DNA of 64,000 bases from Rhodosporidiobolus odoratus (Eukaryota; Basidiomycota; Microbotryomycetes; Sporidiobolales; Sporidiobolaceae): positions 186,001 through 250,000 of the forward strand of contig JAOANU010000014.1 in the NCBI GenBank assembly GCA_034387635.1, given 5' to 3'. Made by a program: the position numbers and the translations under genes. Of the stretch, positions 1 through 11,548 are shown piece after piece. Each line of letters opens with the position of its first letter. Position 1 is the stretch's first letter. The notes under the pieces are model-generated. The model worked only from the letters and a program-made list of their open reading frames with translations, was not told the origin of the DNA and did no database searches.

Positions 1-936
1 TCTCCCCTGCTCTCCTGCTTTGCAAACGAGGATACATACCGTAGCGCCATTTCTAGTCCTGCACGCACATGCGGTCGACCCACGTCAGCCGGGCGTCAGA
101 CAGCTAATGACCTCTGCCCACCTCTTGCAGGGACAAAACTGGCGAGCGCGACGTTTACAACGAAAAGCCAACTCGGGACGAAATGTCGATCGCCGCCCCA
201 ACCAACTCTTCCTCCGGTCCTGTCGCTCGCAAGGCAACCATACATACCACCAAGGGCGACATCAAACTCGAGCTGTACCCCGACCTTGTCCCCAAGACTG
301 TCGAGAACTTTGTCGGTTTGGCTCAAAAGCACTACTACGACGACATTATCTTCCACCGTGTCATCCCCAAATTTGTGCGCTGTCTCGCCTTCCCCATCCC
401 TCCCGTTCACGTCTGCGCTTGCTCATTAAGCGAAATGTGCAGATGCTGCAAACGGGTGACCCTCTTGGCGATGGCACGGGCGGAGAATCCCTATGGGGAT
501 CAGCATTCGAGGACGAATTCCACCCTAGTCTCAAACACGACCGCCCATACATGCTATCCATGGCCAACGCTGGTCCCAAAACGAACGGCAGTCAATTCTT
601 CATCACGACCGTTCCTTGCCCTTGGTGCGTTTCCGTTTTTATGCCTCCTTACCCTCGCATATCAAAATCAAGTAGAGGAAACCTTGCCTGTCATACTTAC
701 CATTGCTCTCATACGTACAGGCTCGATAACAAGCACTCGTACGCGGCGACCTCTCGTCTTTGCCTGTTCGGTCGGTCTCGCTTGACCTTCTCAACTGACC
801 CCAATCGCGTCCAAACAGCATCTTCGGCCGCGCCACGTCCGGCTACGAGACTATCCACAACATCGAGAACGCCCGTACCGACAAGACAGACAAGCCGTTC
901 GATGATATCAAAATCACCAGCGTATCGATTGAATAG
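1..936 (+). CDS. PPWD1: PPWD1-type peptidyl-prolyl isomerase, C-terminal cyclophilin domain (5' partial)
   Basis: The window opens inside a gene whose last exons encode a complete cyclophilin domain, the C-terminal half of PPWD1 (WD40 repeats plus isomerase, a spliceosome-associated protein). Exons inferred: <1-40, 131-374, 443-624, 721-738, 819-936. Visible motifs are DVYNEKP at the WD40/cyclophilin linker, [27 protein letters not shown], the active-site [17 protein letters not shown] and the end [12 protein letters not shown]. The linker motif separates PPWD1 from stand-alone cyclophilins. The WD40 part lies outside the window. The fourth listed exon is only 18 bases, and phases close only if it is included. 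Confidence in the family is high; the first intron is less certain. Confidence 0.9.
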
Positions 937-1160
937 AGCAGCTCGATGCAGTAGAAAAGCATTGCAACACGGCTTCGCTCAACCCTTTTCTGTCGTGCAC
1001 GCTCTGCGAGAATCGATTCTAGAATAAGATGTTCAGCGGCAAGCAACTGTTCTACAAGACTACTACTGATCAACGGCGCCAAGCAATGCACTTCCCTCTA
1101 TCCACACAGCTCCGTCCCCTCGCCGACCTGATCCCCATTACCGAGCGCGCCTACCACCTG

Positions 1161-1800
1161 CTACCTTCTCCGGCCCGACGTTTCCGCACCAAGCACTCGC
1201 ACCGAAACACGTCCTGTTCCCACCGCCTTCACCTCCTGCTCGTGCCCGTACCAACTCTCCTCGACGACCCCAACGACTGCTGCGAGGCGGCAGGCGACCC
1301 GATTTGCGGAGACGATACCTGCGTCCCCACGGTCTGCCACTTCAAAGCTCGGGTGCGAAGGCGTCTGTTCCTTCTCATCTGCGTACTCCTCGCGCCTATC
1401 CCTGTCGTAGGCTTGTAAGGGGACGCGTCTACTAGCAAAATTGTCCTTCATTGGTTCGAGGCCGAGAGAAGTACAGTCGAGGAGACCGGGGGCGGAGCGT
1501 TCCCTTTTTAGCACGAACCGCTCACGCTCGTTGCATTCGAGGAGGGGATGGTATCCGCCTTCGGGTCGATACTTGGCCTCTTCGCGTCCTGATTTGCTGT
1601 GCGGGAAGTCAGAGAAGGCGGGAAGGGCATGAAGGGTGGGCTGTCCCAGGAGATACCGTCGTCCGATACCAACGCCCAGTCAGAGAAGCGGGACACGAAG
1701 TTTGGCGCTGGAGGCCCTGGGATGTCAAGTCGAGATGACTGGGGGAAATGCCGACAAGCGGCGGTGCAAACTTCGACCCTCACCAGGACAGGGCTATCAA
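1161..1800 (-). CDS. Possible Ser/Pro-rich hypothetical protein, fragmentary
   Basis: I do not recognise this. On the minus strand a coding-like exon follows a plausible short intron (donor gtgagg near 1779, acceptor cccag) and contains RFSDWALVSDDGISWDSP. Further down, a second open stretch contains AYDRDRREEYADEKEQ. The pieces can be linked only by guessing introns, and I find no credible 5' end upstream of about 1800, where base composition changes. It could be the 3' remnant of a gene cut by the AT-richer segment next to it, or noise. Nothing in it suggests a function. Confidence 0.25.
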
Positions 1801-4124
1801 CCCCTGCAGTTCTTTGCTATGGTAGACGTGTTTCAGAGAGCAAGACAATATACAGATTCAGTCAGAACATAATTTACTATGATATGGCCAAGTCCTGCAA
1901 GCCTTTGGCATCACCAAGCTGATTCCGCCTCCCCTGTTCTACAGCAGTTACCGCACATGGGCTATGAAGGGACAACGTGAAAAGAAGACACAGGGATTAC
2001 TAGGCAGGTTGATACAAGCTCCTGTATGGACTCCTGGCTTGCATCATGTTCTAGGCAGTAAGTGATTGGAAGTCAGGAGAAAAGGACGGCCATCAAGGCT
2101 GACTGGGCCTGAGCTTTTTCAGCTGTTCATTGATGCTGCTGAAGCCTGAAATGTCTGATCAGCGAGCTGCTTTGCTGCTCAGATCAACTGCTGAATTGTT
2201 CTCTGAGTCCTGGTCAATGTTCTGTGCCAATGCACGAGGAGGAAATGCGGCACCTGATAAAGGGGCAAGCATTGATTTGTAGTTGCACACCTTATGGCAC
2301 AAGCCATTTGCCTTATGGTTTGGTCCAAATTCTCTGAGTCTTGTGAATACATTGTGGCTTGTCTGGTGCATACAGTCTTGGTAAGAAAAGGAGACAGAAG
2401 GCAAGGTCAGGTTTGCTACTTGCACTTCCCCTCAGCCCATATCTGTTTGTCATGACATAGCTTGTAAGGCTAAGGTAGAACCAGTTGCTGACGCTCATGA
2501 TGGCCAACTGTGCGTGCAAGCTTGAGATGGGAGGAAGAAAAGCAAGCTGAGAAGGCTTTTCCTAGCCTGTGCCCTGTTGAGCAATATACTTGGGAGATTG
2601 AGTTCCACATGCCTGAGCTACAGTAGGAGAACTGCGCTGTTCTCGCGCTATCATGCTGCCACAAAAGGAGACGTGACCACCTGCACAGTATGGCCACACT
2701 ATCGATATGTGTGTCTTGCAAGTCCAGCACATGCCATTCAGAGATGCAGTCTATTAATGCCCCATAGGCGTGTATCAGACAGGGCACAGGACAACCAAGT
2801 GACTCTATCAGAAAGAATGTAGTAAAGAGAGCAACATACGGTCAGGCCTTACCCAGCAGGCTCAGCAGTTCCAGCACAACAGCTTCTGTCCAGGGTCACA
2901 CAGATGGTGCAGCAACACGGTGAGGATATGGACACCCTATGCTCACCCTGATATCATTCACTATGCATGTCACGCGGAACATGATCTGCCTTCGTATATT
3001 GTTACCACCTGACGATAGAAACCAAAGTGTACATGGACTATAAGTGACATTGATCGCAAGAGTTGCAACAGTACGGTTGAAAAAGGAGAGGCCCTGTGCT
3101 CAATTGAGGTAATGAAAGAGGGTGGCAAGGGTACCAGCACTAAAGCATCGTAGATGAGGCTAAGCCTCGCAAAGCCATTTTCACCATATGGGTTCAGCCC
3201 AATCACAAAGCATGGCCTAACCCAGGTGTATCCCTCGTCAACAACGGTGGGTGCAAGGTTAGTCAGGCAACCGAGGGAAACGACAAGACAGCACTGGGAA
3301 AGAGGAGAGTAAGCAAGACAAAGGATGGACTGAATGGCAAGGGACAGAAAATTGGGTGTAACGGCTAGCGAGAAGTAGCTCACCTGGGCATCAAGTGTCG
3401 AGTATGGTGCGGCACCAAGCAAGTAACAATGGCAGAGAAGGGAAAATAGGAATGCCAACAAAAAGGGACCGCTGGCTTGCTTCGCTCACTGCACGGTCTT
3501 TTCTGTGGCGGCAACAATGCAAGGCATATGTGACAGTCTCCCAGCAATGGTCAATCCATAGAGTGAGAGCTGGGATCAAGGCCAGTTGAGAAGGTCAACC
3601 TCCAGGACGGGGTTTGGACGGGGTAGATGTGGAGCAGCATGTCCTGTTTAATCTTTCTGGACACGGTCTTGTCCAGACAAGCACCCGAATGCCAAGAGAG
3701 GCTATAAGCCCTGCTACACGCTGTAGCAGAGGCCGTAGGTTGAACTGGCAGCGGAGCAAAAGCCCCAGTTTGATGTAGACTAAAGAGCGCCTCGGTGTGG
3801 AGAGAGTGGAGAAACCTGTTCCTGTGCCTGCACACACCTGAGCAGGGGGGGAGGCATGGTAAGAGCAAATCTTCTTTGAAGTTTGCAAAGACGACCGGGA
3901 GGTCGGAGCCACGCTTATGCGGGACGCTGAGGTATAGTTGAGTAAGAAATTGAGGAAGAGGGGTGGGGTCGTGCGGGGTGAAGATACGGGTGAGGCTGAC
4001 GAGCTGTGGTGCACAGTATTGCCAGTCCTGTAAGCATACATGTTCTGAGGCGACTTACTCGGCGGAGGCACCACGCGCTGCGAAAGGTCCCAGCGCGACA
4101 GGCAGGGTCTGCTAGCATGGCTAG
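1801..4124. other. Gene-poor, lower-GC stretch, possibly decayed mobile DNA
   Basis: About 2.3 kb with visibly more A and T than the flanking genes, frequent stops in all frames and no family motif I can recognise. No intact reverse transcriptase, integrase or transposase signature was seen. It ends next to an LTR-like fragment at 4125, so an old, degraded retroelement is one explanation. Confidence 0.35.
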
Positions 4125-4185
4125 CTATAACGCCCCCATTTGTTAAGTCTTTTTCCTTATATTCTCTCTTTCTATTCTTCTTTTC
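4125..4185 (+). repeat. LTR-like fragment, copy 1
   Basis: This segment runs ctataacgcccccat, then tgttaagtc, then a T/C-rich tract. It is clearly related, with a few gaps and substitutions, to the segment at 6917-6972. A TATA-like box followed by tgttaag and a pyrimidine tract resembles a retrotransposon LTR promoter, but no coding part of an element is attached. Confidence 0.4.
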
Positions 4186-4385
4186 CGTTCCCCGCTGGCA
4201 TTCCTATCTCGCAGCTCCACCCACTCCTACCCTACCTCGACGGCTTCGGACGGATGTTGGATGGAGATGGAATGTTGAGTGATGGAACGGACTTGTAGAA
4301 GTCTCTTTCTTTTCTCCTTCTCTAGCGTCAGCAACAAGGGATACTTCACTGTTACCTTTGCTATCGCTCTCTCGGCTCTACAAAG

Positions 4386-5707
4386 CTATTCCCATATCCC
4401 AACGCTGGCACCGCGGCCTCCCACCGGTCGACGTCGCTGGTTCCAGCAGGGTCCAAAGGTTTCCTCGTTGTCGAGGTCGATGCGCTGCGCCGAGGCGGTA
4501 GGATTGTCCTGCCGAGCTGGTGCCGAAGTACGAGAAGACGTGCGCCAAATTGAGTCCTGCAACGGAGCTGAGCGCGATCCCACGAACAAAGACGGGGTCG
4601 AGTCGACGACAAAAGGCGATTCATCCGTTTCCTGCCGATCGGACGGGGATTTGAAGGGCTCACGCTCGGCTTGGGAGGTAGCTCGGTGCCGGTGGTGGAC
4701 AGAGGAGGTCGAAGCGCCAGGCTCATAGAGCGAGATGGGCGAAGCACGCTGCAAGTGCTGCTCTTCCTCGACGGTGAAGTTTATCTGCAAGGCAGTAGGC
4801 CTTGGGAGAGAGAGGGCGCGACGGGCATGAGCTTGAGAGCACGGAAACGCTTGTATCAGGTGAGCGAATGACCTGGGGCTTGCTGTCGACACGATGCTGC
4901 GGACCTTTTCCGCGTTACCGCTCACAGTCCGCTTAAACCGCGAGGAAAAAGCTGGAGACGGAGTAGACTCGTCGAAGATTTCAAAGGAGCTCGAGCGTAC
5001 GGTGTCCGGTGCACTAAGAAGTTCTCCCGACGCGACTTGACCGTAGTCGGCATTTTGCGAAGCATTGTCGCGCTGAGATGTGGTGATCCCTGGATGTCGC
5101 ACGTCAGGCGATACTTTCGACCTGGTACCAGTAAACTTTCCGAGCGTGCGCTGATGGAACCATTGGCGTGGTGACGATGGTGGGCTGGAAAACCTCGAAA
5201 TGGTCGAAGGTGTTTTGTTCCTGCCCTTGAAAGAGGCTGCCAAGGGTGTAGACGGCAAGACCTGCTCGCTGTCAGTGTCACTGGAGGGGAAGCGAGCCCG
5301 CTCGCTGCTAGAGGGAGTACAAAAGAGCGAGCGGATTGCAGCCAGGGTTTTCTTGGTCGAGACATTGCAATCGAGTTCTGTTGGGGCGAGCCGCCGTCAG
5401 CCTGTGCACTTGCACTCTTGATTGCATGAAAAAGCTTTACGTACCTTCGTCTTGAGCCTCGGGAGTAGACTTCAAGCTGACCCTGATCTGCTCCGACTGA
5501 GGTGGCCACCGTGGCTCTGGCGCCTTTATCCCCGGCGCGTGTACCCGCGCTTGGCGCCGATACGGTTGAGCTTGTGAGAGGCTCCTTAGACTTACGCGGG
5601 AGGCGCATTCTCGAGTCACTCCGACTCCTAGTGAGACGAGTCGGAAGCTCCTGCTTGAGGTGAGCAGGCAAGGCATCCCCCTTGCTGACAGCGGGAAGGT
5701 CTGCCAT
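4386..5707 (-). CDS. Hypothetical Ser-rich protein
   Basis: Unrecognised. A two-exon model (exon 1 5707-5445, exon 2 5307-4386) keeps frame: donor ag|gtacgt, acceptor after a pyrimidine tract ending ctctag. It would give about 394 residues starting MADLPAVSKG. The product is low-complexity, rich in Ser, Arg and Pro, with basic patches (RKSKEP) and phospho-site-like SSPPSSPR stretches, and no membrane segment or catalytic motif. Such disordered proteins are often regulatory or cytoskeletal, but that is only composition. Extra introns inside the long second exon cannot be excluded. A tRNA gene lies upstream. Confidence 0.5.
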
Positions 5708-6286
5708 GGACGCAGTCGAGGTCAAGGAAGCTATACAGCAAGAGGCGTATACCCAGGGTAGAGCAGATGAGACGCAGGTGACAGTGAGAGAAAGAAAAGG
5801 ATGTTTGCTTCAGCCTCAACAGCACCATATGTACTGCTTTGACTGTGCAGGTGCTTTGACAGTCATATTACGGCTCATCTACCTTGGTTCTTGACAGGGA
5901 GAAGCTATAACGGGTGTGAGAAACGGAAGAGAGAGAAAAAACCCGCAAATTCCTCAAATTGATGCTCTTCGGAATGCTGGCGGAAGAACTCAGGGTATCA
6001 GGAGGGTGAGCCTTTGCAATACCAAGAGCCAGATGAAGATGTGCCACTGCCAGCAATGTAGCTTGAGCAATCTTGTTTCTTCGCATCTGCCCGTATAAAG
6101 AGGACACAGCAAGGCATTAAACTGTTCTCGTTTGATCTGGGGTTGATGGCCGCGCGTCCAGGATACACCCAAGACTACGCTCAGCCGTACTGGCAAAGGG
6201 AAGCGAGAGCCGGGCGGGAGAAAAAGCGAAAAGAAGAAAAAGATAGTATTCCTTGGATTGCGCCTATGTGATTGCGTTCCACTGGC
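5708..6286. other. Intergenic
   Basis: Region between the start of the Ser-rich gene and the tRNA. It probably carries the promoter of that gene; I see no other feature. Confidence 0.5.
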
Positions 6287-6293
6287 AAAAAAA
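6287..6293 (-). terminator. RNA polymerase III T-run terminator of tRNA-Lys
   Basis: Seven consecutive A on the plus strand, so seven T on the transcribed minus strand, four bases downstream of the tRNA 3' end. This is the usual pol III stop. Confidence 0.8.
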
Positions 6294-6296
6294 TAT

Positions 6297-6379
6297 CGCC
6301 CAATGAGGGGCTCGAACCCTCGACATTCAGATTTACAGTGCGTAAGAGTCTGATGCTCTGCCGACTGAGCTAACCGGGC
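6297..6379 (-). tRNA. tRNA-Lys(CTT): tRNA-Lys (anticodon CTT) with a 10-base intron
   Basis: The minus strand folds as a full cloverleaf: acceptor stem GCCCGGT with ATTGGGC plus discriminator G, D-arm GCTC...GAGC, anticodon stem TCAGA/TCTGA, and T-arm with GGTTCGAGCCC. The anticodon CTT sits at 6346-6344. The 17-base anticodon loop is explained by a 10-base intron (cgcactgtaa) inserted one base after the anticodon, the canonical eukaryotic intron position, leaving a normal 7-base loop. It decodes AAG lysine codons. The internal A and B boxes are intact and a T-run follows. Confidence 0.95.
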
Positions 6380-7548
6380 TTTCTGACTGTCACAGCAACC
6401 CACATACAATCTGATCAATAGTTGTGCTGCCTATCCCCAGAATCCTCTCTCGCTCTCACTGATGCATGAGACCAGGCCCGACACCCCGAGGCTGCAGCGA
6501 ACCCCGCAGACTGCTCCTTCCTCCCGCGAGACTGTCGCCTTCCCTCACTGGCTGACCTTCTCAACTCGAGTTCTCGGGGCTTTCCTCGCAATCTATAGCG
6601 GTTGATTGCAGCCTTTGCAATGTTTAAATCAAGCACACTCAGCTTGCTTTACCGCGCGATGCGCTGAGTGCCCGAGCAGCCTGCAGGGGAGGCCGCAAAG
6701 ATCAGGAACATGCTGTGTCGTCCATGAAGACTCTGAGAATGAACTCCGAGTTCTCCGAATGCAGTCCATGGTTCGTCACTTCACACTCTATGGGTACAAG
6801 CTCCGAGGCCGTGCGATGGATAGACCAGTCGTGGATAGGAGCCAAGTTCTGCTAGATCCTCCTGCTGCCAAGAGGATAGCTGTATTTTCGCTCTTCTGCT
6901 GGGATTACCATCCTATCTATAAGCCCCAATATGTTAAGTCCTATTCCTAATATTACCTTTTCTTCCTTTTGTACTTGTTGCTGTCCATCCTTACTCTACA
7001 GTCTCACCACCGCCTAATCCACTGCATGATCGTCCGGCAGAGTTGAGATTTGGATTCTGATGCAAAGGGCAACTTGTGTAGAATTGTTGTCACCAGCGGA
7101 GCACCTCGCCTGTTACCAGGGTCGAGAGATGGAAGAGACTTTGTGAAAGTGCAAAGCCGCCCCTCTCAAACACGACTGTCGACGTATACCTTGTTCCGCT
7201 CATAGCACTAGCGATACGTAGACCGCGTTCGTGGCCCCGTGCAAGAAGAGGATGTAAGGCGCAGCGGCGAGTCCGAAAACACTCACAAGTACACACGGCA
7301 CACGTCGCGACGCGTGGCTCTGGAACTCCTCCTTGAGGCGCGTACCAGTCTAGGCATCTCGTGTCTTTCCGTTCTCGGCACATCACACCAGAGCGGGATT
7401 ACAGCTGCGGAAGCCGGGTGTAACGCTCACGCGCATCTAGAGAAGAGTCTGGCGCAAGACCTTCTAAAGAATCGAAACCGTCACTCCGGCCGCCAGCAAT
7501 TGAAGACCACCTTCTCACACCCTTACGCATACGTCCGGCGAGCGCAAT
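6380..7548. other. Intergenic, with one LTR-like fragment
   Basis: About 1.2 kb without a supportable gene. It contains the LTR-like fragment at 6917 and, at its right end, the likely promoter of the GT92 gene. Confidence 0.5.
6917..6972 (+). repeat. LTR-like fragment, copy 2
   Basis: ctataagccccaatatgtta followed by agtc and a T/C-rich tract. It aligns along its length with the segment at 4125-4185, with several substitutions and a one-base gap, so both derive from one older repeat. Confidence 0.4.
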
Positions 7549-9631
7549 ATGCTACGTCTGGGATCCTTGCAGCGTAACAACCGCCTGACTGTCCTCAGTG
7601 AGGGACCCTGTCCCCATCATTCTGCCCATTCCACAGCCTAACTTGCGTCGATATCTCCCGCAGTCACTATCCCGCTCGCCGCTCTCATCTTCATCGTCTA
7701 CAAGAGCAGCTTCACTTCGTCCAGCGGCCTCACTTATCCTCATGGCGTCAACAATCTCGCAGCGCAGGCGCAAACAGGCAGCGGCGCCTTAGGTGATACA
7801 ACGGGACGGGCAGCACGGCGGAAGAACAGAGGTGGGCCCCAGGCTATAGCAAGCTTGCTGGACAAGCTCGTCAAGGTGCCGGAGGAGGAGGTGGGGAAGA
7901 TTGCGATTTGTGCATCTATTCATAACGAGGGGAGGTTCTTGACGGAGTGGCTGCTTTACGTACGTCATTGAGCTCTCCTGCCCGACTCCTACCCAGTAGG
8001 TCTAGGTAGCTGACCCAATGCGCGCGTGTAGCATCGAGCTGTTGGGGTGGACCGCTTTTACCTGTTCGCTTTCTGCTCCTTTCCTTCCCGCTGTCCCTTC
8101 CCGCTGACCCCTTCTTCTCCAGGTTCGATACTGGATCTACGGACGAGACTCTCTCTGTCCTACAGCCATGGCTAGAGTCGGAAACAGTCAAGCTGCACCG
8201 ATTCAATCACGGTAAGCTTGCCTCCCTCGACCTTTCCTCGAAGCTTGACCGCCACCTGCTGTTTTGCACCCTTCCTCTCCCTTCCTCCTCTTGTCCACAC
8301 AGCGTTCTATGTCAGGAGGCCTCAAGATGGCAAAGAATGCGTTACTAAGCTGTCCATCCTACAGAGCAAGGCGGCAATTTTCAGCTCAACTCCCTCGAAA
8401 CCTGCTCCCGCAGCTACGCCTCCCAGACCGAATGGCTCCTCGACGCCGACATCGACGAATTCTACGTCGTCCCGTCTTCTCTCACCTCGCATAGCCACTC
8501 CCGACCACTCCTTCCCGATGAGATTCCGGTCCGACCGCTCTGGAGATTGCTCGACGAGAATTGGCTTTACAAGGCGGCGGATGTGGTTGCTGCCAACCGC
8601 GTGACATGGAAGAACAGCGGGTACAAGCTCTTGCCAGAAGAGGCCAGCGTGCTGGTCTCGCAGACCTTGCGGTAGGATGACTTCTTTACTGTATACGGAC
8701 TCGAGCTCACCCTTTCTCGCTTGCTAGTGACTTCTACCACTCCATCCATTACGACAAGCTCGAGTTCACCAAGGTGAGCTAGAACATCCCTTCTGTCGGC
8801 ATGATCTCCGACTAATTTTGTCCTCTGCAGTCCTTGGTGCACACCAAGCAAGAGTCCGGCTGGATCATCCCGGGCGCTCACTTCGTCAAACACAACACGC
8901 TCGCCAAGGGAGATGCCAAGATCATCACGGTGGACGGGAAACCGATTCAGCCGCTCGATTTGCATGAGGGGGAGAAGGTGGAGAAGAAGGGAACGCTGTA
9001 CAAGGGTCATGTGCAGACGAGGGCGTTTGAGCCGTTGGTGATGTGGCACTATGTGGAGCGAGGTACGTCTCTGGTTCCACCTACTCGTTCAAGGTGCAGG
9101 TATTGACCTGACCGCCCTAACTTGCAGATCTCGAAGTCAGCCTTTTTCTCTTTCTCCCCTCGTTCCCCACTCACAGAGTACTCATACCTCCCGCACTCTC
9201 TGCAGAACTGCCTGGCCAAACTCCGTCGAGCCAGCGTCGTCCGCAAAGGTGGCTGGCGAGACAAAGCCGGTGAAGAAGGTTGCAAAAGCTACGAACTCTA
9301 CCAACCCGACGATGAATGGGTCGCGATCCACGAAAAGGATTCCTTCTACGGAGGCGCCGTCAAAGATCTCACCATGGCCAACTCCTGGTACGGTCAATTC
9401 CTTCCAACCCTCATCAGCGCTTCTCTCGCCCGCGCGAAAACATTATCGGCCGTCGCGAATGGGAATGAGAAGAAGTTGCCGTTCCAACCCAAGTATACGA
9501 ATCCTCATCCCGAGTTGATTGCGGAATGGAAGAAGAAGGGCTTTGGGTTGCAGTGGGGGGAGTCGCCGAGTATGAAGGAGGCGAGGTTGAAGGCTGAAGC
9601 GAAGGAGAAGGCACTCAAGGGACGGATATAG
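7549..9631 (+). CDS. Glycosyltransferase family 92 (DUF23) type II membrane protein
   Basis: Nine exons fit: 7549-7597, 7664-7959, 8032-8063, 8123-8211, 8365-8671, 8728-8773, 8831-9062, 9128-9135, 9206-9631. The start MLRLGSLQRNNRL is followed at once by a hydrophobic signal anchor (TIPLAALIFIVYKSS), placing the enzyme in the Golgi or ER lumen. GT92 hallmarks are ICASIHNEGRFLTEWLLYH, GVDRFYLFDTGSTDE and the DxD-type metal/nucleotide-sugar motif in LLDADIDEFYVV. Family members transfer hexoses (galactose in animal GT92); donor and acceptor here are unknown. Exon 8 is only 8 bases and one donor is the rare GTTCGC, but the reading frame and family sequence require both. Confidence 0.85.
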
Positions 9632-9864
9632 TCGTATCTTGTCGGGGCAAACTGGTTTTTGTACAGAGACGCTGCATCTTAGCATTTTTCCTATTGCTAC
9701 TGGTTCACGCTTTTTGCTTGGTACGGGTTGAGCCGCTAACTGCATTACGGCGCGGTGGGGTAGGGCACCAATAGCACTGATTACACTCTTAAATCTACAA
9801 CCTGATCTACGCACGCCGAGTAAGGTGCTTCGACATCCTGCGGTCGGCGGTCACCTTGCGCCTG

Positions 9865-11548
9865 TCATTCCGGGGTGACGACGAGCCCGCCATTGCTAAC
9901 GATGTCGCCGTGGATGATGTCGAGGAGGCCGAGGAGGAGTTGCGCCTTTTCCATATTGCCTTGGTAGGAGAGGTGAGCTGCATAGCGCGAGCAGGCGGGG
10001 GAGAAAGACGGACAAGGAGGAGGGGAGAAGGGTCAGCAACGCGCAGCTACAGTCTGACGCAGTCACCGAGCGGGAGGAGAAGAACAGCAAAGCAACGCAC
10101 CTCCATCGAAAGAAGCCGCCCCCTTTGTCGCCTCGAAAAAGTCAATCATTCTCGCCGCCCCGAGAGAAACCTCCTTGGGTTTACTATTCTCCCTCGTGTA
10201 TAAATCGAGCTCTTCCGTAAATGCCTTGACCTTCTCTGGACCCTGACTGACGACATACTTCGGATCCTGGTTCGAAGCGGGATGGTGAGGGCCTGAGAAG
10301 ATGTTGATCGGACGAGGGTAGGAGGTGGAAGAGATGAAGGTGGAGAGACGGGAGAGCCACGGGATTGAGAGGGGGAAGTCGTAGCTGAAGTGGAGGCCGT
10401 AACCTTCGAGAAAGAGGGTGGAGTGGGACTGGAGGGGGGAGGGGAGGCGGCTGCGCCAGGTTGCATAGTCGGCAATGTCGGTCCTGCATGATAGAAGTGT
10501 CAGAAATACATCACAGTTACCAGCGTGTAAAGCCAGGAGAAAACTGAGTACTTACAAACGCCCGCCAGCGGTGTCCCATCGCAACAACCACCGCATGTGT
10601 ACCTTCCCTCCACAGAGCGCCGGAACGTCGGACGGTACGTTGAGCGTATCTTCCGGGACCCTGATCCGGCAAGTCTTGGCTTCGACGAACATGTGTTCGC
10701 CGGCGCAATCGTCGGTCTTGAGGTAATCTACTACGGCGCCGTCGAGACGATCGCGGAGGAGGATGAGGAGAGCGGTGTAGACGTGGCGGATGTAAGAGTC
10801 CCCGAGCATGTATATGCTGTGCGGTCAAGCGGACGACAGTCAGCATTAGCGCACCATCAACAGTCAAGAAGAGAGAACATGAGAACATACCCGCCAAAGC
10901 TACCCAGCAGCTCGCACGCCTCCGCCTGGTTATAAACCCTCGGCGGCTCGCACCTCGACGTGTCGGGGAAGTCCATCGAAAAGTTAAGTCTCGGGACCTC
11001 AAGGCTCTGCACGGGTGACATGTCGATCGTCCTGCTCGCCCCATCTTCCCTGACTTTCGAGCCTTGGATCGCTTCGAGGAACTCTTCGGCCGTGCACGAG
11101 TCGTACAGAGCGCGACCGTGAGAGGCAGTGAGAGGTCGAGGACCGACCAGTGTTGGGGGGAGGACAAGCGGGCGGGACGAGTATTGCGAAGATTGTTGAG
11201 GAGAAAAGGGGAAGACGGAGCGGAACAAGGTGAAGAGGGAGATACAGAGCAAGACGAGGAAGTATTGCAGCTGTCGCCGACTGTTTGAGCGAGAGAAGGC
11301 TCGGAGAAGGTGGGAAGCAGAAGTCGTGTCCTGAGGGAGGGAGGCGGGTCAGAAAAGGAAAGCAGAAAAAGACAGGAAGGCAAACATACGGAAGTCTCGT
11401 CTTCTTCATTGATGTCGGACAATGCGGTCTTGCGCCCGAGTTTGGCGCTGTCGCCTTCGTCCACAGAGTCGTCTTCGCTGCCGCCCACAAGGGTAGAAGC
11501 CGAATCAAGCCGGAGGTAACGAGGGAAAGAGCGCGTCTTCGGCGACAT
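9865..11548 (-). CDS. SGNH/PC-esterase-like type II membrane protein (putative polysaccharide O-acetyltransferase or esterase)
   Basis: Exons 11548-11390, 11330-10891, 10816-10556, 10483-10101, 9977-9865 give 451 residues. A short cytosolic N-terminus is followed by one membrane span (LVLLCISLFTLFRSVFPF, about residues 70-90). The lumenal part has the two SGNH catalytic blocks: the GDS nucleophile in MLGDSYIRHVYTALL near residue 205, and a C-terminal Asp-x-x-His in FDGAHLSYQGN near 413. This arrangement is that of PC-esterase and TBL/CASD1-type glycan O-acetylating enzymes; the fungal subfamily is uncharacterised to my knowledge. It is convergent with the GT92 gene 233 bases away, a suggestive but unproven pairing. 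Start chosen at MSPKTRSF; an earlier in-frame TTG is not used. Confidence 0.7.
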
